DNA of 5,896 nucleotides from an uncultured Bacteroidales bacterium. GTDB lineage: Bacteria > Bacteroidota > Bacteroidia > Bacteroidales > UBA932. Made by a program: the position numbers and the translations under genes. Shown here in pieces: positions 1-5,777 of this stretch; position 1 is the stretch's first letter, and the number at the start of each line of letters is the position of its first letter. The notes beneath the pieces are model-generated. The model was not told the DNA's origin. It saw nothing but the letters and a program-made list of their open reading frames with translations, and did not search any database. The DNA lies in contig CAMJHW010000094.1 of the NCBI GenBank assembly GCA_946405645.1, positions 1 to 5,896 of the forward strand, read 5' to 3'.

Positions 1-52
1 CAAAGGAAGACTCTTGTGCAGAGAGTGCACCTTGTTGTTCAAGTTTGCTCAT
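1..52 (-). CDS. Possible 5' end of an unidentified leftward gene (partial)
   Basis: An ATG at 52-50 on the minus strand opens a frame that stays open to the window edge, 17 codons, reading MSKLEQQGALSAQESSF. The peptide is polar and shows no signal sequence or recognisable motif, so no function is offered. In favour of a real gene: it lies just beyond the terminator-like hairpin at 163-196, an AT-rich leader precedes it, and a near-miss to the Bacteroidota -7 element (TATTTTG, one T short) sits at 100-94 on the same strand, about the same distance ahead of the ATG as in the other genes here. Against: 17 codons without a stop is not significant by itself. Confidence 0.35.
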   Translation of the reverse strand, partial: MSKLEQQGALSAQESSF

Positions 53-74
53 AATTGTATTAAGTGATAATTTG

Positions 75-90
75 TCCGATGCAAATCGGA
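75..90. repeat. Short inverted repeat (6-bp arms, 4-base loop)
   Basis: TCCGAT at 75-80 and ATCGGA at 85-90 are perfect complements around GCAA. The dyad lies in the leader of the possible leftward gene at 1-52, about 23 bases before its ATG. It could be an operator or a small 5'-leader hairpin, and a dyad this short could also be chance. Confidence 0.4.
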
Positions 91-162
91 GCACAAAATA
101 GCAATTTTATACGAAGAATATGTAAATTTTTTAAAAAAACTTCCTTATTGTAGGACAATTAA

Positions 163-196
163 CAGAATACCCTGCGGGAATCCGCAGGGTATTCTG
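163..196 (-). terminator. Strong hairpin, probable transcription terminator after the symporter-porin operon
   Basis: Left arm 163-177 (CAGAATACCCTGCGG) and right arm 182-196 are perfect reverse complements, 15 bp, around the 4-base loop GAAT. It lies 79 bases beyond the porin stop, so termination of that leftward operon is the natural role. The minus-strand downstream flank is only moderately T-rich (TTAATTGT), while the plus-strand flank has four T after the stem, so it may act in both directions. No rightward gene is visible that would need it. Confidence 0.75.
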
Positions 197-275
197 ATTT
201 TCGATATTGACGCGGCGTACTGGAAGCTGCACTTGAGCATCTCCGGACGCCACGAAGACACTTGGCCGTTATCCG

Positions 276-1313
276 TTAGAAACGGATATAGGTCATGAGC
301 CAAAGATCATTGTACTGAGGCGTCGCCAACAACTTGTTGTCGTGATGACGGAACTCGACCTGGAAGTTCAGGTTCTTGTGGAGACGGAAGTTCATGCAGG
401 CTGAATACATGTCATGACTGCTTTCCGAAGTTCCACGGGCACGGAACTCATCCCACTTGGCATAAACCTTAAACCAGTCCGTAACGGGTATGCCCGCAGT
501 GAAATACAGCGCATCGGCCGCACCGCTCTGTTCCTTTTCGCCACCGATGGCGGTTGCATACTCAGCACGGACCGTCCAGTTGTTGACATCGTATTTAAGG
601 CCGGCGCTGATACGCTCACGCTTGAGGGTAGCACCGGAAGCGTTCACCCAGTCTCCCTTCCAACCGAAAGCACCTATAAACAGGCCCTTGATGGGTTGGA
701 GCTGGATGGTACCGATGATGTCCTTCGCCTTGTTGGCATCGGCCAGATTGATGCCCTGACCGTTATACAGGCCCAACTGATAATGGAGCAGGCGATACTG
801 GTCATTCTCCATGGGGATCAGGTCTCCCTGAACCTGAATACCCTGGTCACGGCCGCCCATATTGGATTCTCCGAGACGGTCTCCCATTCCGGCCATCTTC
901 TGGACGAGGAAAGAGAAATCACCCACGCCCACATCCCAGGGATTCATCGGATTCTCAAAGGTGAAGGCGCGCTTGAACTGGCCGACCTTCACGGAAAACT
1001 CCTTATACTTCGCCCACTCGATGAAGAAATCCTTCACATGGGGGCTCGTACCATTCGCCTGGAACTGGATGCGGTATTTGAAGTCGTTGAAAATACTGCC
1101 GTCCACATACAGGCGGATAAGCCTGCAGTTGAATCCCGGACCACCGTGTGCACCCTCCTGGTCCGTGTATTTGTAACTGCCGATGATGTAGCCGCCTACC
1201 TTGGGCGTGCTCATGAAATCCGACACCTGATAGCCATACCGGCTCTCCTGTGCGAAGGCAGAAAAACCGACGGCGGACAAAAGCGTCGCCAATAAGATGA
1301 TAGTTTTTTTCAT
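276..1313 (-). CDS. Outer-membrane porin, phosphate-selective porin O/P type
   Basis: This 345-residue protein is a predicted outer-membrane beta-barrel channel for small solutes. Residues 1-21 are a classic signal peptide (lysines at 2-3, hydrophobic core, AFA before Q22). The mature part has alternating, aromatic-rich strands and ends in Phe (YIRF), as expected for barrel-assembly substrates. FIEW at 97-100, VKVGQFKRAFTFENPMNPWD at 108-127, GRDQGIQVQG at 154-163 and YQLGLYNGQG at 178-187 follow the pattern of the porin O/P family (OprO/OprP-like). The name is historical: many Bacteroidota members are not known to carry phosphate. The gene starts 18 bases after the symporter stop with no promoter between, so it should be co-transcribed, and the hairpin at 163-196 follows. 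The ATG at 1313 is fixed by the signal peptide. Substrate is unknown; the neighbour suggests organic anions. Confidence 0.88.
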   Translation of the reverse strand: MKKTIILLATLLSAVGFSAFAQESRYGYQVSDFMSTPKVGGYIIGSYKYTDQEGAHGGPGFNCRLIRLYVDGSIFNDFKYRIQFQANGTSPHVKDFFIEWAKYKEFSVKVGQFKRAFTFENPMNPWDVGVGDFSFLVQKMAGMGDRLGESNMGGRDQGIQVQGDLIPMENDQYRLLHYQLGLYNGQGINLADANKAKDIIGTIQLQPIKGLFIGAFGWKGDWVNASGATLKRERISAGLKYDVNNWTVRAEYATAIGGEKEQSGAADALYFTAGIPVTDWFKVYAKWDEFRARGTSESSHDMYSACMNFRLHKNLNFQVEFRHHDNKLLATPQYNDLWLMTYIRF

Positions 1314-1331
1314 ATACTTAAAGTGTATTGA

Positions 1332-2780
1332 TTAAGCGAACGGGAATATCTTGGTCAGCCAGAAGAATCCGAATACCAGGCCGATGGCGCCGATGATGGC
1401 ACCCACCTTTATCATGTCCTTGGTCTCAACCAGGCCGGTGGAAGAAGCGATGGCGTTCGGAGGAGTGGAGATCGGGAAGAGCATAGCGACGGAGGCGCAG
1501 GTAGCGATGAACACGATCATGGCCGGGGAACCTCCCAATGCCATGAATGAAGCATTGTTGGCGGCGGAAGGGTCAGCCATGCCTTCGGCGACGACGATGA
1601 GGATCGGGATCAGCAAGGAAGCCGTGGCGGAGTTGGAGATGAAGTTGGACAGGAAGTAGCAGACGACGCCGGCGATGATGAGCACGACGACTACCGACAT
1701 CGAGCCGAAAGGAATGGCCTCGATGAGGACCTGAGCCAGACCGGTGCCCTGAAGCGACGTACCGAGGGCGAAGCCTCCGGCAACGAGCCAGAGGACGGTC
1801 CAGTTGATCTCCTTGATGTCTTCCTTGGTAAATATGCCCGTGCAGGTCAGGACCGCGAGCGGAATTAGGGCGACGATGTTGGAGTTGATGCCCGTCAGCT
1901 GCTCGGTAGCCCAAAGGAGGATGGTTCCGGCGAAGGTGATCCAGACGACGGTGGTCTTCCAATCCTTCTTACGCTTGTTCTCGGGGATGTTCAGGACTAT
2001 CTCGTCGGACTTGAAGGGGAAGAAGAACTGAAGAAGGACCCAGGCGATAAGGATCATGATGATCACGAACGGGATCATATGGATGGCCCAGGTATCGAAA
2101 GCCACCTCGTGGCCAGCCTCACCCAGGAATCTGACGGCGGTGGCGTTCGGAGGAGTACCGATGGTAGTGCCGATTCCGCCGAGGTTGGCGGAGATGGGGA
2201 TGGAGAGGGCAAGGCCGACACGGCCCCTGTCATCCTTAGGAAGGGATGCAAGGACGGGGGCGAGCAGAGCCAGCATCATGGCAGCCGTCGCGGTGTTGCT
2301 CATGAACATCGAAAAGATTGCGATGACGATGAGGAATCCGAGGAGGACCATCTTGGGTTTCTTGCCGAAAGGCTTGAGCAGGACACGTGCAAGAGTCACG
2401 TCAAGTCCATATTTGGAAGCCATGATGGCAAGGACGAATCCGCCGAGGAACAGCATGATGACAGGATCGGCGAAGGCGGACATAAGGCTCTTGTAATTGA
2501 CCAGGGTGCCATACTCCGGCTTACAGAGGAAGCTGAGTCCCTTGTCGGAAACCGTCAGGAGTGAAAGAACGATGACCAGGAGGGATGTCGTCCAGTTGGG
2601 GACGATTTCGAACATCCACATGAGGGCGGCGAAAACAAAGAGAGCGATAACACGCTGCTGGACCGGAGTGAGGGCATCGATGCCAAAGAAAGATGTCGGA
2701 ACGGCCCACAAGAAGATTGTGATGATCAGCACGATAGGCAGCATCACACAATACTTCACGTTGAACTTGCTGTTTACCAT
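1332..2780 (-). CDS. SLC13/DASS-family sodium:carboxylate symporter
   Basis: This 482-residue, highly hydrophobic inner-membrane protein belongs to the divalent anion:Na+ symporter family, whose members import succinate, fumarate, malate, citrate or sulfate. The family's two substrate/sodium-binding repeats are visible: SNTATAAMM at 161-169 followed by GGIGTTIGTPPNAT at 201-214, and SNSATASLL at 382-390 followed by PISTPPNAIASS at 436-447. Length is usual for bacterial members. The second motif reads SNS rather than SNT, a conservative change. The acidic/basic stretch at about 258-275 is the expected cytoplasmic loop between the halves. It is the first gene of an operon with the porin, behind the promoter at 2822-2852. 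A C4-dicarboxylate is the likeliest substrate, but sequence alone does not separate it from citrate or sulfate. Confidence 0.88.
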   Translation of the reverse strand: MVNSKFNVKYCVMLPIVLIITIFLWAVPTSFFGIDALTPVQQRVIALFVFAALMWMFEIVPNWTTSLLVIVLSLLTVSDKGLSFLCKPEYGTLVNYKSLMSAFADPVIMLFLGGFVLAIMASKYGLDVTLARVLLKPFGKKPKMVLLGFLIVIAIFSMFMSNTATAAMMLALLAPVLASLPKDDRGRVGLALSIPISANLGGIGTTIGTPPNATAVRFLGEAGHEVAFDTWAIHMIPFVIIMILIAWVLLQFFFPFKSDEIVLNIPENKRKKDWKTTVVWITFAGTILLWATEQLTGINSNIVALIPLAVLTCTGIFTKEDIKEINWTVLWLVAGGFALGTSLQGTGLAQVLIEAIPFGSMSVVVVLIIAGVVCYFLSNFISNSATASLLIPILIVVAEGMADPSAANNASFMALGGSPAMIVFIATCASVAMLFPISTPPNAIASSTGLVETKDMIKVGAIIGAIGLVFGFFWLTKIFPFA

Positions 2781-2821
2781 TTGATAATGCTAACTGGTAA
2801 TAATCTATCTGAAAAAGTCCG

Positions 2822-2852
2822 CAAATTTAGCCAATTCTTATGAATAAACAAA
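2822..2852 (-). promoter_or_regulatory. Bacteroidota-type promoter for the symporter-porin operon
   Basis: Read on the minus strand, TTTG (2852-2849) is followed by exactly 19 bases and then TAAATTTG (2829-2822). This fits the known Bacteroidota sigma-A consensus, TTTG about 19-21 bases before TAnnTTTG. Transcription should start near 2815, giving a leader of about 35 bases before the ATG at 2780. It lies in the spacer after the nitroreductase stop, so the transporter operon has its own promoter. Confidence 0.82.
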
Positions 2853-2889
2853 CCTGAGGTGAAGGAAGAAGGATATGCAGGCTTTATCA

Positions 2890-3375
2890 TCAAGCTTCAG
2901 GGAGGGCTTCATGCCCCAATGCTATGACGCAGAGGACACTGTACTGCTCGCGGATGCCGAGAAGGCCGCGAAGATAATCCTCGGCCGTACCCTTGGAAGG
3001 GTCTTCCTTGGAACGCTGGCGGTCACGTACGTGCACCCAGCAGCTTCCCAGATCCATAGCCGTAGCCGCCAGTTGGATGAAAGTGGCGGAAATGGAGGCA
3101 TTCTCCACCCAGATGTCGGTCTTGGACCGGTCGCCCATGACAACGATGGCGGCCGCGGCGCCCTTCATGAAAGCGGAGCCGCGGTCGCGCATCTCCGCCA
3201 TGGCGGAGAGAGTGTCCTTGTCTTCCACGACCATGAAGGCCGAACTGTGGCAGTTCTTTGAAGAGGGGGCCGTCCTGGCAATGTCCACTATCGCATCGAT
3301 CAGATCGCGGTCCACCGGCTCGTCGGTGAATCTCCTCACCGAATGGCGTTTCTGTATTACTTCCAAAAAATCCAT
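2890..3375 (-). CDS. Small nitroreductase-family FMN oxidoreductase
   Basis: This 161-residue cytoplasmic flavoprotein is predicted to use FMN and NAD(P)H for two-electron reduction; the physiological substrate is unknown. The FMN-binding start is clear: KRHSVRRF at 9-16 and APSSKNCH at 36-43. ENASISATFIQLAATAMDLG at 91-110 followed by SCW is the usual dimer-core helix and flavin loop. The protein ends at GHEALPEA, just after the last core strand (VLCVIALG, 147-154). Family members usually continue for roughly 15-25 residues with a basic or aromatic tail, so this one is short. Three consecutive in-frame stops (TGA TGA TAA, 2892-2884) end it. It follows ridA by 46 bases with no -7 element in the gap, so co-transcription is likely. 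Assignment to the superfamily is firm; a specific activity is not. Confidence 0.88.
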   Translation of the reverse strand: MDFLEVIQKRHSVRRFTDEPVDRDLIDAIVDIARTAPSSKNCHSSAFMVVEDKDTLSAMAEMRDRGSAFMKGAAAAIVVMGDRSKTDIWVENASISATFIQLAATAMDLGSCWVHVRDRQRSKEDPSKGTAEDYLRGLLGIREQYSVLCVIALGHEALPEA

Positions 3376-3421
3376 ATCGTCAATTGTTTTGAATCCATTA
3401 AAACATCGGTCAGGCAGAGGC

Positions 3422-3796
3422 CTATTTGCCGGCCACGGCGTCGATCTCCACCAGGGCGCCCATCGGCAGGGCCGCGACCTGGTAGCAGACGCGCGCCGGC
3501 TTCATCTCAGGGAAGAACTCCGCATAGACGGCGTTCATCGAAGCGAAATCAGAAATATCCTTCAGAAGGACCGTAGTCTTCACCACATCGCCGAACCCTA
3601 GTCCAGCCTCCTCCAACACCGCGCCGATATTGGTCAACGACTGCCTGGTCTGCGCGGCGATGCCCTCCGGCATGGAACCGGCGGAGGGGTCGATGGGCAG
3701 CTGCCCGGAAAGGAACAGCGTTCCGTTCAACTCTATGGCTTGGGAATATGGCCCGACCGCCTTCGGGGCCCTGGGTGAAGCAATTGTCTTTTTCAT
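3422..3796 (-). CDS. ridA: RidA family reactive intermediate/imine deaminase
   Basis: This 124-residue protein matches the usual length and motifs of RidA (YjgF/YER057c/UK114), a cytosolic trimer that hydrolyses reactive enamines/imines such as 2-aminoacrylate, protecting PLP enzymes. Visible family marks are GPYSQA at 15-20, SGQLP at 30-34, N88, PARVCYQVAALP at 100-111 and VEIDA at 116-120. R102, C104 and E117 correspond to R105, C107 and E120 of E. coli RidA; Y17 and N88 also align, so the active site looks complete and true RidA activity is likely. It is the first gene of a leftward pair with the nitroreductase. A -7 element lies at 3827-3820, within an inverted repeat, so regulated expression is plausible. 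The ATG at 3796 fits the short MKKTIASPRAP start of the family. Confidence 0.93.
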   Translation of the reverse strand: MKKTIASPRAPKAVGPYSQAIELNGTLFLSGQLPIDPSAGSMPEGIAAQTRQSLTNIGAVLEEAGLGFGDVVKTTVLLKDISDFASMNAVYAEFFPEMKPARVCYQVAALPMGALVEIDAVAGK

Positions 3797-3808
3797 ATCA
3801 TAATCTGT

Positions 3809-3831
3809 TTGTTAACTAACAAAGTTAACAA
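3809..3831. promoter_or_regulatory. Inverted repeat overlapping the ridA promoter, candidate operator
   Basis: TTGTTAAC (3809-3816) and GTTAACAA (3824-3831) are perfect 8-bp arms separated by 7 bases. The right arm and spacer contain the ridA -7 element, and the left arm covers the predicted transcription start, so a bound dimeric repressor would block the ridA-nitroreductase promoter. Each half also carries the palindrome GTTAAC. It lies upstream of the divergent gene's promoter too and could affect both. No regulator gene is in the window. Confidence 0.5.
3820..3827 (-). promoter_or_regulatory. -7 promoter element for the ridA-nitroreductase operon
   Basis: On the minus strand TAACTTTG (3827-3820) matches TAnnTTTG perfectly and lies 23 bases before the ridA ATG at 3796, predicting a leader of roughly 15-18 bases. 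No good TTTG is found 19-21 bases further upstream, so the -33 part is weak, consistent with a promoter that is regulated or of modest strength. Confidence 0.55.
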
Positions 3832-3870
3832 TTTCCCCGCTATTCTGAACACGTACCGCCGAAGAATGCC

Positions 3871-3878
3871 TATATTTG
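3871..3878 (+). promoter_or_regulatory. -7 promoter element for the divergent gene at 3911
   Basis: TATATTTG is a perfect TAnnTTTG match, 32 bases before the ATG at 3911, implying a leader of about 27 bases. A recognisable -33 TTTG is absent; TTCTG at 3843-3847 is the nearest thing and is a little too far. If this promoter is used, the in-frame ATGs at 3809 and 3866 lie upstream of the transcript, so translation should begin at 3911. Confidence 0.5.
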
Positions 3879-3910
3879 AAGAGACTGAATACCGCCACAA
3901 TCCTCTCACG

Positions 3911-4402
3911 ATGGAAACGATTGAAAAAAGACCTTGCAGGGAAACAGGCGCGCCGGGGCGCCGGATCCTCGCGGTCGCCGCATGGCGCAGCGAGGACCGG
4001 GCGCTGCGCGCCCTCCTCTCCGCCCTCAAAGAGCAGATACCCTGCGCCTTCGAGCTCATCAACCTCGAGAGCCCCGCTGACGTCCATTTCCGGATGTCAT
4101 CGCGGGCGCTGTTCAACCGCATACGGCTATACGACGCCGTCGTTTTCGTCCTCCCCGGCAGCGACTTCGCCTCCTTTCCAGCCCTGGGGCTGCCGGAGGA
4201 GCAGCTGCCCTTCAAAAGGCATTTCCTCCGGCGCATTCCCGCAGGCTATCTCATCGACGGCTCCCCCACCCCAAGGCTCGAAGCCGCCGTCGAAGCTCAC
4301 GCCCGTGCCTGGCGCCTCCTCCCCCTCGGCCTCGCCACAAATGAGGAGGGCGGTACCGGACTCGAAAGCCTCGCTACCGCCCTCCTGAGAGCTATTGAAT
4401 AA
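3911..4402 (+). CDS. Unrecognised 163-residue protein, possible degenerate flavodoxin-like fold
   Basis: I do not recognise this protein from a named family. It has no signal peptide or membrane segment and is probably cytoplasmic. The N-terminal half reads as strand RILAVAAW (18-25), helix about 27-42, strand CAFELINLES (45-54), helix about 62-72, then YDAVVFVLPGSDF (74-86). The last segment resembles the strand and 'aDaivfgSPvY' loop of NADPH-dependent FMN reductases. The usual flavin-phosphate loop after strand 1 (GSpR...T/S type) is not preserved, so FMN binding is doubtful. The C-terminal half (about 121-163) is Ala/Leu-rich and helical. It is the only rightward gene, divergent from ridA and ending 8 bases from the gdhA stop. 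I chose the 3911 start because of the -7 element at 3871; starts at 3866 or 3809 would add 15 or 34 residues. The frame is open throughout with codon use like its neighbours, but other frames here are also open. Confidence 0.65.
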   Translation: METIEKRPCRETGAPGRRILAVAAWRSEDRALRALLSALKEQIPCAFELINLESPADVHFRMSSRALFNRIRLYDAVVFVLPGSDFASFPALGLPEEQLPFKRHFLRRIPAGYLIDGSPTPRLEAAVEAHARAWRLLPLGLATNEEGGTGLESLATALLRAIE

Positions 4403-4410
4403 GATTTCTT

Positions 4411-5754
4411 CTAGACAGTGCCCTGCTCGAGCATGGCGGTGGCGACCTTCATGAAGCCGGCGATGTTGGCGCCCTTCACGTAGTCGATCGTACCGTCGAG
4501 CTGGGTGCCGTACTTGACGCACTGCTCGTGGATGGACTTCATGATGAAGTGGAGCCTGTCATCCACCTCCTTGGCATCCCAGGAGATGTGCTCGGCGTTC
4601 TGGGTCATCTCAAGTCCGGAGGTGGCGACACCACCGGCGTTGACGGCCTTGCCGGGAGCGAACAGGATGCCGTTGTGCTGGAAGTAGTGGATGGCGCCGG
4701 GCTGGCAGCCCATGTTGGAGACCTCGCAGCAGCAGAAGCAGCCGTTGGCCTTCAGCTCCTTGGCGTCATCCTCGGAAAGCTCGTTCTGGAAGGCGCAAGG
4801 GAGGGCGATATCCACGGGGATGCTCCAGCTCTTCTTGCCGGCGGTGAACTGAGCCTTGTCAGGGAACCTGTCGGCCATATCCTGGACCTTGTCGCGGTTG
4901 GAGGCGCGCATGACCAGCATGTAGTCGATCATCTCCTTGGTGATGCCGCCGGGGATGTGGCAGACACCGTCCGGGCCGGAGATGGCCACGACCTTGGCGC
5001 CGAGCTCGGTGGCCTTGGTGGCTGCGCCCCAGGCTACGTTGCCGAAGCCGGAGAGGGCGACGGTCTTGCCCTTGATGTCGATGCCGGCCTTCTCGAGAAG
5101 GTGATGGGTGAAGTACAGCGCGCCGAAACCGGTGGCCTCGGGACGGAGGATGGAACCTCCCCAGGTGCTGCCCTTTCCGGTCAGGACGCCGGTATTGTAC
5201 TGGCGGGCCAGTTTCTTGTACATGCCATAGAGATAGCCGATCTCGCGTCCGCCGACGCCGACGTCACCAGCGGGGATGTCCTGGTCGGGACCGATGCAGT
5301 TCCAGAGCTCGAGCATGAATGCCTGGCAGAAACGCATGATCTCATCGTTGGACTTGCCCTTGGGATCGAAGTCCGAGCCGCCCTTGGCGCCGCCCATAGG
5401 CAGGGTGGTAAGGGCGTTCTTGAAAGTCTGCTCGAAACCGAGGAACTTCAGCATCGAAGGGGTGACCGCCCTGTGGAAACGGAGACCTCCCTTGTAGGGT
5501 CCGATGGCGCTGTTGAACTGTACACGGTATCCGGTATTGGTGCAGACTTCGCCGCGGTCGTCAACCCACGTCACACGGAATGTGAAGATGCGGTCGGGTT
5601 CGACCATACGTTCGACGATTTTCGCCTTTTCGAATTCGGGATGCTGATTGTAGACTTCCTCGACGGATTCCAAAACCTCCTGTACCGCCTGGAGATACTC
5701 GCTCTCACCCGGGTACTTGGCCTGGAGCCTGGCCATGATTTCACTTGTTTTCAT
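4411..5754 (-). CDS. gdhA: Glutamate dehydrogenase (hexameric, about 450-residue type)
   Basis: This 447-residue enzyme catalyses reversible reductive amination of 2-oxoglutarate by ammonia to glutamate, in the cytosol. Landmarks in order: GPYKGGLRFH (85-94, substrate lysine K88), PMGGAKGGSDFDPKGKS (119-135, catalytic K124), PDQDIPAGDVGVGGREIG (156-173, catalytic D164), TGKGSTWGGS (192-201), Rossmann loop SGFGNVAWG (235-243), and APGKAVNAGGVATSGLEMTQ (366-385, with S379). Length is full for the class. Cofactor preference is not clear: the loop after Rossmann strand 2 is SGPDG (259-263), which as I recall resembles the NAD-dependent clostridial enzyme, although bacterial proteins of this length are often named NADP-specific. 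The segment GCFCCCEVSNMG (338-349) departs from the usual EGANMP motif. It starts 35 bases after the upstream gene's stop, with no TAnnTTTG element in that gap, so read-through from upstream or a non-consensus promoter is likely. Confidence 0.95.
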   Translation of the reverse strand: MKTSEIMARLQAKYPGESEYLQAVQEVLESVEEVYNQHPEFEKAKIVERMVEPDRIFTFRVTWVDDRGEVCTNTGYRVQFNSAIGPYKGGLRFHRAVTPSMLKFLGFEQTFKNALTTLPMGGAKGGSDFDPKGKSNDEIMRFCQAFMLELWNCIGPDQDIPAGDVGVGGREIGYLYGMYKKLARQYNTGVLTGKGSTWGGSILRPEATGFGALYFTHHLLEKAGIDIKGKTVALSGFGNVAWGAATKATELGAKVVAISGPDGVCHIPGGITKEMIDYMLVMRASNRDKVQDMADRFPDKAQFTAGKKSWSIPVDIALPCAFQNELSEDDAKELKANGCFCCCEVSNMGCQPGAIHYFQHNGILFAPGKAVNAGGVATSGLEMTQNAEHISWDAKEVDDRLHFIMKSIHEQCVKYGTQLDGTIDYVKGANIAGFMKVATAMLEQGTV

Positions 5755-5777
5755 TACTTGGTTATAATGTGTAATAT

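Noticed and set aside
16..30. GTGCA-GAGAG-TGCAC hairpin near the left edge
   Set aside because: Arms of 5 bp inside a probable coding region are expected by chance.
94..100. TATTTTG on the minus strand as a -7 element for the possible gene at 1-52
   Set aside because: It is one base short of TAnnTTTG and no -33 TTTG lies at a proper distance, so I do not list it as a promoter.
124..139. A3-T6-A7 tract as an UP element or origin-like sequence
   Set aside because: It is a single short AT tract in an AT-rich spacer with no repeats, DnaA-box-like sites or supporting genes.
414..1295. 293-codon open frame on the plus strand opposite the porin
   Set aside because: The antisense protein has no recognisable motif, and the porin on the minus strand has a signal peptide, family motifs and a C-terminal Phe.
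3793..4236. Minus-strand open frame of 147 codons overlapping ridA's start and the orphan gene
   Set aside because: The translation is rich in Arg and Ser with no fold-like pattern, and it runs through both -7 elements and the dyad of the control region.
3876..4388. Second plus-strand frame inside the orphan gene region
   Set aside because: The product is Ser/Pro/Arg-rich as expected of an out-of-frame reading of GC-rich DNA; the chosen frame has regular alternating strands and helices.
4373..4443. GCTACCGCC (4373-4381) and GGCGGTGGC (4435-4443) as terminator arms between the convergent genes
   Set aside because: The loop would be 53 bases with no T-run, and both arms are coding for similar Ala-Thr-Ala segments, so the complementarity is probably coincidental.
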